From NCBI GenBank assembly GCA_025728545.1, contig JAOBJL010000001.1, positions 124,001 to 188,000 of the forward strand: 64,000 nucleotides of DNA. Direction: 5' to 3'. Source of the DNA: Candidatus Lightella neohaematopini (GTDB lineage: Bacteria; Pseudomonadota; Gammaproteobacteria; Enterobacterales; Enterobacteriaceae). Position numbers and translations under genes: made by a program. Below, in pieces: positions 42,935-53,065 of the stretch (positions within the stretch are counted from its first letter, which is position 1; every line of letters starts with the position of its first letter). The notes below the pieces were generated by a model that was not told the DNA's origin, ran no database searches, and saw nothing but the letters and a program-made list of their open reading frames with translations.

Positions 42935-44035
42935 TTAAATCTTCATAGGCATTATAACATAGGTTAATGACTGATGACTCATTGAATCACTAATTTTAAG
43001 TATACCATTATCAGTAAATGCCAATGTTAGTATTTTACATTGTAATACATTTAATACGTCTAATATATATATTGCATTAAACGCAAATTCAACATTTTTT
43101 CCATCGTATTTTATAATAATAATTTCCTTTGCTATTTCAAAATCTAAATTATTTGCTATTAAAACTAATTTATTTTTACTAATAATTAATTTTATACCAT
43201 ATGATTTATCATTAATAATTGTTATTATTCTATTTAGAGCACTTTTTAATTCCTTTAAATTTAAAGATATTTGGATATTTATATCTTTTGGTATAACACT
43301 AATAAAATTAGGAAAAATCCCATCAATTAATCTAGAAGTAAATATGTAATTATTAATTATTAATGATATGCTCTCACGGTTAAAAAATATATTAATTAAA
43401 CATTCATGTTTATTTAATAATTTCATTAATTCTAATATTCCATTTCTTGGAATTATAATAGATAAATTTAGTATATTGAAATTAATACTAGTTTCACAAA
43501 TAGATAATCTATGACCATTTGTAGATACAACATACATAATATTTGATGATATTTTAAATAATATACCATTTAAGTAATAACGAGCATCTTGTTTAGCCAT
43601 AGAAAAATAAGTACAAGATAAGGCATTAAGTAAAATATTACTAGATAAAGTATAATTAATATTATTTTTCCTATAACTAATTTTAGGAAATCCTTTATCT
43701 GGTAAAGTAGATAAAGAATATAAACTATTTTTAGTTTTAATAATTAGTTTTTTATCTTTCAAAGATACATAGATAATACTATTATTAGGTAATTTTCTAC
43801 AAATATTATATAGTTTTTTTATGGATACTGTTATTACTCCAGTACGAATAGTGTTACAATCACTCATTTTAGCTATAATTTCTATTTCTATATTAGTTTT
43901 GATAAACAATATGTAATCGTCAAAAACTTTAATTAAAACATTATTTAATATTGGTAAAGATAAATTATTACTAGTTAAAGTATATAAGTTTTGTAATAAT
44001 TTTATTAGATTAATATTTTCTACGCTAAATTTCAT
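42935..44035 (-). CDS. dnaN: DNA polymerase III beta subunit (sliding clamp)
   Basis: Ring-shaped processivity clamp. The ATG at 44035 gives exactly 366 residues, the E. coli length, beginning MKFSVENINLIKLLQ. An in-frame TTG three codons upstream is rejected. Three repeated clamp domains are present. Recognisable blocks are the NGILFKIS stretch, STNGHRLSICE near 170, and a C-terminal SLTYVIMPMKI that matches the family end (YVVMPMRL). dnaA, normally directly upstream, is missing. Confidence 0.96.
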   Translation of the reverse strand: MKFSVENINLIKLLQNLYTLTSNNLSLPILNNVLIKVFDDYILFIKTNIEIEIIAKMSDCNTIRTGVITVSIKKLYNICRKLPNNSIIYVSLKDKKLIIKTKNSLYSLSTLPDKGFPKISYRKNNINYTLSSNILLNALSCTYFSMAKQDARYYLNGILFKISSNIMYVVSTNGHRLSICETSINFNILNLSIIIPRNGILELMKLLNKHECLINIFFNRESISLIINNYIFTSRLIDGIFPNFISVIPKDINIQISLNLKELKSALNRIITIINDKSYGIKLIISKNKLVLIANNLDFEIAKEIIIIKYDGKNVEFAFNAIYILDVLNVLQCKILTLAFTDNGILKISDSMSHQSLTYVIMPMKI

Positions 44036-44146
44036 TAATTTCAAAATTATAATTTTATCTTTTACAAAAAAATTATTATATTCATTAAATATAGATAATA
44101 ATAAATACTATTATGATATTATAATTACTATAAGTATATATATTTT

Positions 44147-44176
44147 TTGACTTATTATAAATAATCTTTATATATT
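44147..44176 (+). promoter_or_regulatory. Possible sigma-70 promoter of rpmH-rnpA
   Basis: TTGACT at 44147-44152 and TATATT at 44171-44176 with an 18-base spacer, 44 bases before rpmH. The -35 is five of six to consensus and unusual in containing G and C. The -10 is five of six, but such hexamers are frequent in this composition, so support is moderate. It occupies the place where dnaA has been lost. Confidence 0.45.
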
Positions 44177-44219
44177 TATATTATGTATAAATATAATAAT
44201 TTTAAAACTAGGAAAATTA

Positions 44220-44360
44220 ATGAAAAGAACTTTTCAGCCATCTATATTAAGAAAATTGCGCAAACATGGTTTTCGTCATCGTATGAAAACAAGTAGTGGT
44301 CGTAAAATTATATCACATAGAAGAGCTAAAAAAAGATTATATTTAACAGTTTCTAGTTAA
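44220..44360 (+). CDS. rpmH: 50S ribosomal protein L34
   Basis: A 46-residue basic protein, the same length as in E. coli, starting [10 protein letters not shown] and containing HGFRHRMKT and [13 protein letters not shown]. An AGGAAAA ribosome-binding region precedes the ATG. First gene of rpmH-rnpA-yidD-yidC-mnmE, all on the plus strand with gaps of 4 to 30 bases, the conserved order at many bacterial origins. Confidence 0.97.
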   Translation: MKRTFQPSILRKLRKHGFRHRMKTSSGRKIISHRRAKKRLYLTVSS

Positions 44361-44366
44361 AACTTA

Positions 44367-44702
44367 ATGAATAAAAAATATAAATTTTTGAAAAAACAAA
44401 AATTACTATTTAATAAACAATTTAATTTAGTTTTTAATAAACTAGAATACTTTAGCTTTGATAAGCAATTTACTGTAATAGGTTGTATAAATAATTTGAA
44501 TTATTCTCGTATTGGTATTATAGTACCAAAAAAAAATATTAGGTATTCTTTTCAAAGAAATAAAATGAAGAGGTTAGTACGAGAATATTTTCGTCTAAAT
44601 AAACATAAATTTTTTTTTATGGATTATATAATTTTAGTAAAAAAATATTTATTGGAAATAAAGCAAATTAATTTTAAAGTATATCAAATTAATAATAATT
44701 AA
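44367..44702 (+). CDS. rnpA: Ribonuclease P protein component
   Basis: Basic protein subunit of RNase P, which matures tRNA 5' ends. It is 111 residues (E. coli 119). The RNR-type signature appears as RNKMKRLVREYFR near residue 65. RIGIIVPKKNIRYSFQ precedes it. The C-terminal end is shortened and lysine/asparagine-rich. It starts 6 bases after rpmH and ends 4 bases before yidD. Confidence 0.95.
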   Translation: MNKKYKFLKKQKLLFNKQFNLVFNKLEYFSFDKQFTVIGCINNLNYSRIGIIVPKKNIRYSFQRNKMKRLVREYFRLNKHKFFFMDYIILVKKYLLEIKQINFKVYQINNN

Positions 44703-44706
44703 CATA

Positions 44707-44928
44707 ATGTTAGTATTAATATTAACTAATATAATATATTGGTACAAAATAATAATTAGTCCTTTGTTAGGTAAACATTGTAGATTTATTCCTAGTTGTT
44801 CACAATTTACTATAGAAGTAATTACTACATTTGGATTAGTAAAAGGTATTTGGTTTTCTATAAAAAGGATAGTTAAATGTTCACCAATAAGTAATGGTGG
44901 TTATGATCCAGTTAATAAATATTTATAA
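44707..44928 (+). CDS. yidD: Membrane protein insertion efficiency factor YidD
   Basis: Small peripheral inner-membrane protein thought to assist YidC-dependent insertion. It is 73 residues (E. coli 85). The family signature HCRFIPSCSQFTIE is near residue 24, and CSPISNGGYDPV near the end. The N-terminus is hydrophobic (residues 1-18). It lies between rnpA and yidC as in most bacteria, with 15 bases to yidC. Confidence 0.95.
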   Translation: MLVLILTNIIYWYKIIISPLLGKHCRFIPSCSQFTIEVITTFGLVKGIWFSIKRIVKCSPISNGGYDPVNKYL

Positions 44929-44943
44929 TATGATAAAATTATA

Positions 44944-46503
44944 ATGAATACACAAAGAAACTTTCTTATAATTATTTTAGTGCTTGTTTCCTTTTTATTA
45001 TGGCAAATGTGGCAAAATGATAACAAATTAAATACAATAGATAAACATGTAATAAGTAATAATAAATATTTATTGAATAATAAGAATTATATCGTTACAG
45101 TTATAACTGATACTTTATTATTAAAGATTAATCCATATAATTTTGCAATAGAACAAGCACTTTTATTAAAATATCCAAAATATCTTAAATCACGTGAATC
45201 ATTTAAATTATTAGATACTTCGTCTAATTTCATTTACCAATTAAAAAGTAGTTTATCCAGTGATGATTATTTTAGTAAAAATTTAATAAACCAGCTAAGG
45301 TTTTGTAATAAAAAAATGATATATGTACTAAAAAATAATAAAAAAGATATAAAAGTACCATTTATATATAAATATAATAATAAATTTACTTATATCAAAA
45401 CATTTATATTAAAACGTAATAGTTATAAAATTGATATAATTGATAGTATTACTAATAATACTAATAAGATTATTCCGATAAATATTTTTGGTCAAATACA
45501 ACAATCTATTAATATTCCTAACCAGTATAATAATAATTTTATTAATGGTTTTTATAGAAATATTTCATATTCTACTGATCATGAAAATTATAAAAAATAT
45601 AATTTTGAAGAAATAAAAAATTATAATTTACTTACTAATACTAGTTATGGATGGATAGCTATGTCACAAAAATATTTTATTACTACCTTAATTATTCCAA
45701 ATATTGGAATTAATAATATTTATACTAAAAAAATTGATGATAGTATTTTAATTGGTTTTAAAAATAAAATAAATATTGGTGCTTATAGTAAAAAAAATAT
45801 TTGTACTGCTATATGGATTGGACCAAAATTACAATCAGAATTAAAATTATTAGCAAATAATTTAGATCTTACTATTGATTATGGATGGTTATGGTTTATA
45901 TCTCAACCATTATTTAAATTATTAAATTATGTTACAAAATATACAAATAATTGGGGATTATCAATAATTATTACAACTATAATAGTAAGAATAATATTAT
46001 ATCCCTTAACTAAAACTCAATATATTTCAATGGCAAAAATACGTTTATTACAACCTAAAATTAATATGATTCGTAAAAAATTTAAAGATAACAAGCAACA
46101 ACAAAGCAAAGAAATATTACTTTTATATAAAAAGAAAAAAGTTAATCCATTTGGTGGATGTTTACCAGTTATAATACAAATGCCGATATTTTTAGGTTTG
46201 TATTATGTGCTATCTGAATCAGTAGAATTAAGACATGCTAATTTTTGTTTTTGGATACATGATTTATCATCTCAAGATCCATATTATATTTTACCGATAA
46301 TTATGGGTATAACTATGTATATAATACAAAAAATATCTTCAAATAACGTTGAAGATTTAATACAAAAAAAGATATCAACTATTATGCCAATTATATTTAC
46401 ATTATTTTTCTTTTGGTTTCCTTCTGGTTTAGTATTATATTATATTATTAGTAATATAATAACTATTATACAACAACAAATAATATTTCGTAGTATTAAA
46501 TAA
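44944..46503 (+). CDS. yidC: Membrane protein insertase YidC
   Basis: Inserts and folds inner-membrane proteins alone or with SecYEG. It is 519 residues (E. coli 548). It has an N-terminal anchor (residues 5-22), a large periplasmic domain that is strongly diverged and asparagine-rich, and the conserved Oxa1 core from about 330. Core landmarks are YGWLWFISQPLF, NWGLSIIITTIIVR, LTKTQYISMAKIR, NPFGGCLPVIIQMPIF and a terminal FWFPSGLVLYYIISN. The arginine of the hydrophilic groove (IIVRIILYPL) is present. Confidence 0.97.
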   Translation: MNTQRNFLIIILVLVSFLLWQMWQNDNKLNTIDKHVISNNKYLLNNKNYIVTVITDTLLLKINPYNFAIEQALLLKYPKYLKSRESFKLLDTSSNFIYQLKSSLSSDDYFSKNLINQLRFCNKKMIYVLKNNKKDIKVPFIYKYNNKFTYIKTFILKRNSYKIDIIDSITNNTNKIIPINIFGQIQQSINIPNQYNNNFINGFYRNISYSTDHENYKKYNFEEIKNYNLLTNTSYGWIAMSQKYFITTLIIPNIGINNIYTKKIDDSILIGFKNKINIGAYSKKNICTAIWIGPKLQSELKLLANNLDLTIDYGWLWFISQPLFKLLNYVTKYTNNWGLSIIITTIIVRIILYPLTKTQYISMAKIRLLQPKINMIRKKFKDNKQQQSKEILLLYKKKKVNPFGGCLPVIIQMPIFLGLYYVLSESVELRHANFCFWIHDLSSQDPYYILPIIMGITMYIIQKISSNNVEDLIQKKISTIMPIIFTLFFFWFPSGLVLYYIISNIITIIQQQIIFRSIK

Positions 46504-46532
46504 AATATAAAATAAGTTAATTAAATGGAATA

Positions 46533-47894
46533 ATGAATATAATAAATCAAAATGAAGATACTATAGCTGCTATAGCAACTACTCCAGGATATAGTAGTAT
46601 TGGTATTATACGTATTTCTGGAACCTTAACACATAATATAGCAAAAAAAATATTAGGGTTAATTCCAAAAAATAGAAGAGCAAGTTATTTACCATTTAAA
46701 TATAAGAATGAAATTATAGACTATGGTATTGCTATTTTATTTAATAATCCAAATTCTTTTACTGGAGAAGATATGTTAGAATTACATTGTCATGGTGGGC
46801 CAATAATATTAAATAGTTTATTAAAATATATTATTTCTTTACCTGATATTCGTATGGCTAATCCTGGAGAGTTTTCTATGCGTGCTTTTTTAAATAAAAA
46901 AATCGATTTAGTACAAGCTGAATCTATAATTAATTTGATTAATTCTAATTCATTAGAATTTTCTAAAGAATCAATAAATACATTTAATGGTAAATTTTCT
47001 TGTAAAATTAAAAATTTAATAAATACTGTAAATAACTTATACTCTTATATGGAAGCAGTGATTAATTTTCCTGATGATCAATTAGAACAATTATCTAGTA
47101 ATCATATTGTATCTAAATTAGATAGTATGATTAATATAACAAATAAATTAAATGAACAAGTAAAAAATAATATTATATTACGTGATGGTATTAAAATAGT
47201 TATTGTTGGAAAACCTAATGTTGGGAAGTCTAGTTTATTTAATGCTTTAATTGGTTATAATAATGCTATAGTAACTTCATTTCCTGGAACTACTAGAGAC
47301 GTATTGAGACATTGTATTAATTTAGATGGTGTAATAATTAATTTTAGTGATACAGCAGGAATTCATAATACAAATAATTTTATAGAAAAAATGGGAATTA
47401 AGCATTCTCTAAAAGAAATTAAAACAGCTAATCATATATTATTAGTTGTTGATAGTAATATTACTTATAAAATTGAAGAATTAAATTATGTTTATAATAT
47501 TTTTACTAAAATAATTAATAATATACCAGTCACTATTATTCGTAATAAAGCTGATATTAATAACAAAAATATTTCTATTGATAAACTAGAAAAATATCAT
47601 GTTATAACAATATCAGCAAAATTAAAAAAGGGATTAAATTTAATTTTTGATCATATAAAAAATTTGTATACTAAAAATAATTATAAATTTAATACTATGA
47701 ACAAACATAGATATTTTAGTGTATTAAAAAATGTTATTCTACATCTAAAAAGGGGTAAAGAAAATCATTTATATTATGATATTTTATTAGAGGAATTAAA
47801 ATATGTTAAATACCATTTAGATAGTATTATTGGTAATGTATATGATGATGATTTATTAGACGAAATATTTTCTAAGTTTTGTATAGGTAAATAA
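46533..47894 (+). CDS. mnmE: tRNA modification GTPase MnmE (TrmE)
   Basis: With MnmG it adds the cmnm5 group to U34 of several tRNAs. It is 453 residues (E. coli 454). The N-terminal folate-binding domain has ATTPGYSSIGIIRISG. LHCHGGP and NPGEFSMRAFLNKKIDLVQAE follow. The G domain (from about 215) has GKPNVGKSSLFNAL, FPGTTRD, DTAGI and NKAD. The invariant C-terminal cysteine motif FCIGK is intact. It is 30 bases after yidC and convergent with ssb. Confidence 0.97.
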   Translation: MNIINQNEDTIAAIATTPGYSSIGIIRISGTLTHNIAKKILGLIPKNRRASYLPFKYKNEIIDYGIAILFNNPNSFTGEDMLELHCHGGPIILNSLLKYIISLPDIRMANPGEFSMRAFLNKKIDLVQAESIINLINSNSLEFSKESINTFNGKFSCKIKNLINTVNNLYSYMEAVINFPDDQLEQLSSNHIVSKLDSMINITNKLNEQVKNNIILRDGIKIVIVGKPNVGKSSLFNALIGYNNAIVTSFPGTTRDVLRHCINLDGVIINFSDTAGIHNTNNFIEKMGIKHSLKEIKTANHILLVVDSNITYKIEELNYVYNIFTKIINNIPVTIIRNKADINNKNISIDKLEKYHVITISAKLKKGLNLIFDHIKNLYTKNNYKFNTMNKHRYFSVLKNVILHLKRGKENHLYYDILLEELKYVKYHLDSIIGNVYDDDLLDEIFSKFCIGK

Positions 47895-47904
47895 TTTTAA
47901 TATT

Positions 47905-48366
47905 CTAAAATGGTAAATCGTCATCAAAATTAATTGATAGATCTTTATCTTCTTGGTATGTTTTATTTTTTTCTTCATTCTTGTCATTAGATATATCGTT
48001 TTTGGTACTATTTTTAACTTTATTACGATTATTTATAATATGTAATGTACCGTTAACACTAACTATTATTTCTGTAGTATAATGATCAATATTATTTTTA
48101 TCCTGCCATTTTCTTGTTTGTAAACTACCTTCTACATAAATTTGTGAGCCTTTAACTAAGTATTCTCTTACTATTTCTGCTATTTTTCCAAAAAAAACTA
48201 TCTTATGCCATTCAGTTTTCTCTTTAATTTCTCCTGTTTGCTTATCGCGCCATGTATCAGATGTAGCTAAACTAACGTTAGCTATTATGTTACCATTAGC
48301 CATATAACGTATTTCTGGATTACTTCCTAAATAACCTAATAAAATAACTTTATTTACTCCTTTCAT
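47905..48366 (-). CDS. ssb: Single-stranded DNA-binding protein
   Basis: Tetrameric ssDNA-binding protein of replication and repair. The N-terminal OB fold starts [20 protein letters not shown], with [20 protein letters not shown] and [17 protein letters not shown]. The linker is short and charged. The acidic tip DDDLPF, which docks partner proteins, is preserved. It is 153 residues, against 178 in E. coli, with the difference in the linker. It is 30 bases downstream of dnaB. Confidence 0.97.
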   Translation of the reverse strand: MKGVNKVILLGYLGSNPEIRYMANGNIIANVSLATSDTWRDKQTGEIKEKTEWHKIVFFGKIAEIVREYLVKGSQIYVEGSLQTRKWQDKNNIDHYTTEIIVSVNGTLHIINNRNKVKNSTKNDISNDKNEEKNKTYQEDKDLSINFDDDLPF

Positions 48367-48396
48367 AATAATCTCGTTTTTATTATTTATTATTTT

Positions 48397-49794
48397 TTAA
48401 TAAGTATAATTGTAATCAGAATAGTTATCAAATCTAGACCAATGACCATTAAACATTAATTTAATAGTACCAATTGGACCATTTCTTTGTTTACCTATAA
48501 TAATTTCAGCAATGCCTTTCATACTATTATCATTATATACTTCATCACGATATATAAACATAATTAAATCAGCATCTTGCTCTATAGAACCTGATTCTCT
48601 TAAATCTGAATTTAATGGTCTTTTATCAGCACGTTGCTCTAAACTTCTATTTAGTTGTGATAAAGCTATAATTGGTATTTTTAATTCTTTGGCTAAAGAT
48701 TTTAATGATCTAGATATCTCTGCTATTTCTAATGTACGGTTTTCAGCTAAATATGGAACTCTAATTAACTGTAAGTAATCAATCATAATTACACTTAATC
48801 CTTGATGTTCTTTATATACACGTCGTGCACGTGCTCTTATTTCAGTAGGAGTTAATCTAGATGAATCATCAATATATATATTTTTTTTATTTAATAAAAT
48901 CTTTATAGTATTATAAATCTTAGTCCAGTCATTATCGTTTAATTGACCAGTACGAATTTTACTTTGTTCTACACGTGATAATGATGCTAGCATTCTTATC
49001 ATAATTTGTTCACCTGGCATTTCCAAACTAAAAATTAAAACAGGTTTATCTTCTGACATAGCTATATTTTCACATAAATTAATTGCAAACGTGGTTTTAC
49101 CCATTGAAGGTCTAGCTGCTATAATAATTAATTCTGATTTTTGTAAACCAGCAGTTTTCACATCTAAATCTTTATAACCACTAGATATTCCAGTAATACT
49201 ACTGTTTGGTTTTTTATATAATTGTTCAATTTTATTTACTGTATGTTCTATAATATTTTCAATACTTTTCAAATTATCATTTGTATTTGTTCTATTTTCT
49301 GAGATTTGAAAAATTAATGATTCAGCTAAATCTAATAAATCTGAACTACTACGACCATGAGGATAATAACTAGCATCTGCTATTTCATGTGCAACATTAA
49401 TCAATTCCCTTACTATAGCATGTTCTCTTATTATAGTTGCGTAAGATATTATATTTATAATACTTGGTGTATTTTTTGATAATTCAGATAGATAAGCGCA
49501 TCCCCCAATAATATCTAATTTATTTTTTTGCTCTAACGACTGTGATAGAGTAACTAAATCAACAGGTTTACCATTATCTAATAAATTTTGTATTTCACAA
49601 AAAATCACACGATGAATATTACTATAAAAATCATTGTCGTTAATTATAGTGATAATATCATCTAAACGTTTATTATCTAGTATTAAACTACCTAATAGTG
49701 ATTGTTCTGCTTCCATAGAATATGGTAATGATCTATGATGTTTATAATTATTACTAAATAATTTACTGTCAATGTGACTTTTCTTTAATAACAT
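48397..49794 (-). CDS. dnaB: Replicative DNA helicase DnaB
   Basis: Hexameric 5'-3' helicase at the fork. The ATG at 49794 gives 465 residues (E. coli 471). Upstream in-frame starts add a hydrophobic stretch that has no family counterpart. The N-terminal domain has SMEAEQSLLGSLILDN. The RecA-like domain has Walker A RPSMGKTTFAINL, then IFSLEMPGEQI, MIDYLQLI, LSQLNRSLEQRADKRP and SDLRESGSIEQDADLIMFIYR. Since dnaA is missing from its site and no dnaC is seen, how DnaB is loaded is open. Confidence 0.97.
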   Translation of the reverse strand: MLLKKSHIDSKLFSNNYKHHRSLPYSMEAEQSLLGSLILDNKRLDDIITIINDNDFYSNIHRVIFCEIQNLLDNGKPVDLVTLSQSLEQKNKLDIIGGCAYLSELSKNTPSIINIISYATIIREHAIVRELINVAHEIADASYYPHGRSSSDLLDLAESLIFQISENRTNTNDNLKSIENIIEHTVNKIEQLYKKPNSSITGISSGYKDLDVKTAGLQKSELIIIAARPSMGKTTFAINLCENIAMSEDKPVLIFSLEMPGEQIMIRMLASLSRVEQSKIRTGQLNDNDWTKIYNTIKILLNKKNIYIDDSSRLTPTEIRARARRVYKEHQGLSVIMIDYLQLIRVPYLAENRTLEIAEISRSLKSLAKELKIPIIALSQLNRSLEQRADKRPLNSDLRESGSIEQDADLIMFIYRDEVYNDNSMKGIAEIIIGKQRNGPIGTIKLMFNGHWSRFDNYSDYNYTY

Positions 49795-50000
49795 ATTTAA
49801 ATAAATAATAATTACATTAATTTGATATATCTTTATTAAATTAATTACCATAATAAAATAAATGTTAAATATTATCAATATTTAAATAAATAGATTGTAT
49901 TTTTCAAAATAAATTATATTATTTAAGTAATAGTTATTTATATTTAAGTATAGTTTACGGTTATATTATATTAAAATGAATAATTATTAAGGATAAGATT

Positions 50001-52322
50001 ATGTTTTTTTGGAAAAATATATTTTTTTTATGCATATCATTTATATGTAAAAAAGTATTAAATATTAGAACATATCATAATAATTTACTTAACGTAAGTA
50101 ATAAAATTAATAATCCATTAATGTATTTAGTGTTAACTAATTCTAAATTTTATCTAGTATTATTATATATTCAATGTAAAAAATATAATTTACCTAATCC
50201 ATTAGATAATGTATCAATTAATAATAAAAAAATACCTAGATATTTTTGTATAAAAGAAAAGCATAATTATTTTCGACATATGTATTTTAATAAAAATATT
50301 AATAAATTTAATAATTACTTAAACATAATTGTTAATTATTATAATAATATTACAATTATTTTAGTAACAATAATTAGTAACAAGAAAAAATTATTTTTTT
50401 ATAAAAATTCGTATTTTTTTATAAATAATATAATTAATTTATTCATAAGGATTATTAATTTTTTATGGATAAAAAAAGATAGTATAATATATTTTTCTAA
50501 ACCATTATCATCTTTTTATATTTATAATAAAATAAATAATATTACATTAGATAATACTAATAAAATACTAAGAATAATTAGTATTTATTTTATACGACAA
50601 AAAATAATAATAATTGGATCAAATAATTTTAATATGTATGATATTAATAATATTATTAGCAATATTAGACAATATGTAAGAGTTAGTAAAATAAATAAAT
50701 TAACTTTTAACAAAGAAAATATTATTAAAATATTTAAAGAAATATCGGATAATTTTTCTTATGAAGCATTTAATTTATGTAATAATTTATTACAATTTTT
50801 CTTTAAAAAAATAAATCATATTATAAAAGTATATAATATACATAGAGTTAGAATAATTGCTGAAAAAAGACATAAAATTATTTATATTCCTTGTCACCGT
50901 AGTCATATGGATTATATTATTATTTCTTATATATTATATAATAATATATTACTACCACCACTTATTGCTGCTGGAATAAACTTAAATTTTTGGTTATTAG
51001 GAAATATAGCTAGATTATTAGGAGCTTTTTTTATACGACGTGGTTTTAGAAATAATAAGTTATATTCTATTGTTTTTCGTGAATATCTTAATTATTTATT
51101 AAATAATGATAATACTATAGAATATTTTATTGAGGGTGGTAGATCACGTACTGGAAAGTTATTAGTACCTAAAACCGGATTATTAAATATAATTATAAAA
51201 TATGTATTAAATAATGTACATCGACAAGTTACTATTATTCCTATACATATTAGTTACACAAAAATTATAGAAATAGATTACTATAATGCAGAAATAAATA
51301 ATAATATAAATAAAAAAGGATATACTTTTTTTTTATTTGAGCAAATAAAAAATATCTATAATGTAAAAGATGCTATTTATGTTAATTTTGGTCAGCCAAT
51401 AAATATAAATAAAATAATAAAAAAAACTTACTATTTAAAAACTAATAAAAAATATATTACAACCTTAGTAAATAGTGTTGCTTATAATATTATGAGTAAA
51501 ATTAATAATGCTGTAGTAATTAATATATCTAGTTTATGTCTTACAATTTTATTAGATTCTAATAATTATACATTAAAAAGAACACAATTATTTAAACAAT
51601 TATTATGTTATTTGAATTTACTAAAACGTGTTTCATATTCATCTGATTTAATAATTAGAAATTTTAATAATAAAAAATATTGGTTAAAAAATTTTCTAAG
51701 TAATAATAAAAATATTATTTATAATCGTAATACTTATTCAGTATCCTTAATTAAGGATAATATTTATAATATAAAATACTATAAAAATAGCATACAACAT
51801 ACGTTAATTTTACCAGCATTAATTGCTAATATTGTATATACTAATCATAATATAAAAAGAACTAAATTGATAGATTTGGTTGATTATATTTATCCAATAG
51901 TAAAATTAGATTTTTTTATTAATCACACATTAGAATTAAAATTCATAATTAATAAAATCATAAACGAGTTTATTAGACAACATTTATTATTAGATAATAA
52001 TAATAAATTATTTCTAACTAAACATTATGAAGTAATAAGATTATTAGCTAAAAGTATTAATAAAGTATTATTACGTTATATAATAATTTGTATATTACTA
52101 ATTAATAATATTGAATTAAAATTTATAAGTTTAATAAATAATTGGGATATAATACAAAATAAATTAAATATCATACAAGATATATACTATATATTTGATA
52201 ATATGTCGTTTAATAATATTGTATTAATTTTTCGTTCAAAATTTTATTGTAAAAATAATAACATAAATATAATTAAAATAAATAAATTATATAATATTTT
52301 TAAAAAACTTATTATATACTGA
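50001..52322 (+). CDS. plsB: Glycerol-3-phosphate O-acyltransferase
   Basis: Inner-membrane enzyme that adds the first acyl chain to glycerol-3-phosphate. It is 773 residues (E. coli 807), preceded by an AAGGA ribosome-binding site. The four acyltransferase blocks lie near residues 295-410: PCHRSHMDY (HX4D), LLGAFFIRRGFRNNKLY, EYFIEGGRSRTGKLLVPKTG and ITIIPIHISY-like VTIIPIHISY. The rest is diverged and asparagine/isoleucine-rich but collinear. The gene ends in TGA, which confirms that TGA is a stop here. It is followed by a 743-base spacer. Confidence 0.96.
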   Translation: MFFWKNIFFLCISFICKKVLNIRTYHNNLLNVSNKINNPLMYLVLTNSKFYLVLLYIQCKKYNLPNPLDNVSINNKKIPRYFCIKEKHNYFRHMYFNKNINKFNNYLNIIVNYYNNITIILVTIISNKKKLFFYKNSYFFINNIINLFIRIINFLWIKKDSIIYFSKPLSSFYIYNKINNITLDNTNKILRIISIYFIRQKIIIIGSNNFNMYDINNIISNIRQYVRVSKINKLTFNKENIIKIFKEISDNFSYEAFNLCNNLLQFFFKKINHIIKVYNIHRVRIIAEKRHKIIYIPCHRSHMDYIIISYILYNNILLPPLIAAGINLNFWLLGNIARLLGAFFIRRGFRNNKLYSIVFREYLNYLLNNDNTIEYFIEGGRSRTGKLLVPKTGLLNIIIKYVLNNVHRQVTIIPIHISYTKIIEIDYYNAEINNNINKKGYTFFLFEQIKNIYNVKDAIYVNFGQPININKIIKKTYYLKTNKKYITTLVNSVAYNIMSKINNAVVINISSLCLTILLDSNNYTLKRTQLFKQLLCYLNLLKRVSYSSDLIIRNFNNKKYWLKNFLSNNKNIIYNRNTYSVSLIKDNIYNIKYYKNSIQHTLILPALIANIVYTNHNIKRTKLIDLVDYIYPIVKLDFFINHTLELKFIINKIINEFIRQHLLLDNNNKLFLTKHYEVIRLLAKSINKVLLRYIIICILLINNIELKFISLINNWDIIQNKLNIIQDIYYIFDNMSFNNIVLIFRSKFYCKNNNINIIKINKLYNIFKKLIIY

Positions 52323-53065
52323 TTTAAAAAATAATATTAATAAGTTAATTTAATTTTTAATTTAAAAACTCTATAATAATTATTTTCTAAATAATTAATC
52401 TATATTAATAAAAAATAAAATATTAATAGTAAGATATTAATTAATAGTATATTGTAAAGTTAATAATAAATAATAATACAATAATTAATACTTATAGATA
52501 GTATGATAATAAATTTAATCCTTAGTTTAATATTAATTTCTTTGTTAACTAGAAAATACTATTATATAGTAATAATTATATGATATTAAAAAAAATTAAC
52601 TAATAAAGTATATATTACAAAAATAGTGATGGTAAAGTTATAAATAATACTTAAACTAATTATAGTATTGTATAATAAATATATATTTAAAAAAAGATAA
52701 ATAATTATTAATAATAATACTAAGATAGATAATATTATAGTATTTTTATCCAATACAATATTAAAGAGTACTAATTAATAATATAATAAAAAATCATACC
52801 TTATTAATTTTTATCTTATTTATTGAATAGATAATCTTTAATACTTATTATAAAGTAATTAAGTTTATGATCTATGTAATTAATAAATATAACCAGTAGA
52901 CCTAATTATAATTACTATAATATAAAAATTATATTATCTAGATCAGAAAACTATTATTTTAGCTATAATAACAATATAACTATAATAATCTAATTAGTTA
53001 ATTGATATACATTAATAAGATATATAAAATTTTATTTTTTAAACTATTAATAAAATTTACAGTAT
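52323..53065. other. 743-base gene-free spacer (synteny junction)
   Basis: Lies between plsB (E. coli 92 min) and aroE (74 min). It is nearly pure A and T with short stop-rich frames. I find no tRNA, no conserved protein fragment and no clear hairpin. In E. coli dgkA and lexA are near plsB; nothing recognisable as either remains. The abrupt change of synteny suggests that it is the residue of a rearrangement or of erased genes. Confidence 0.55.
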
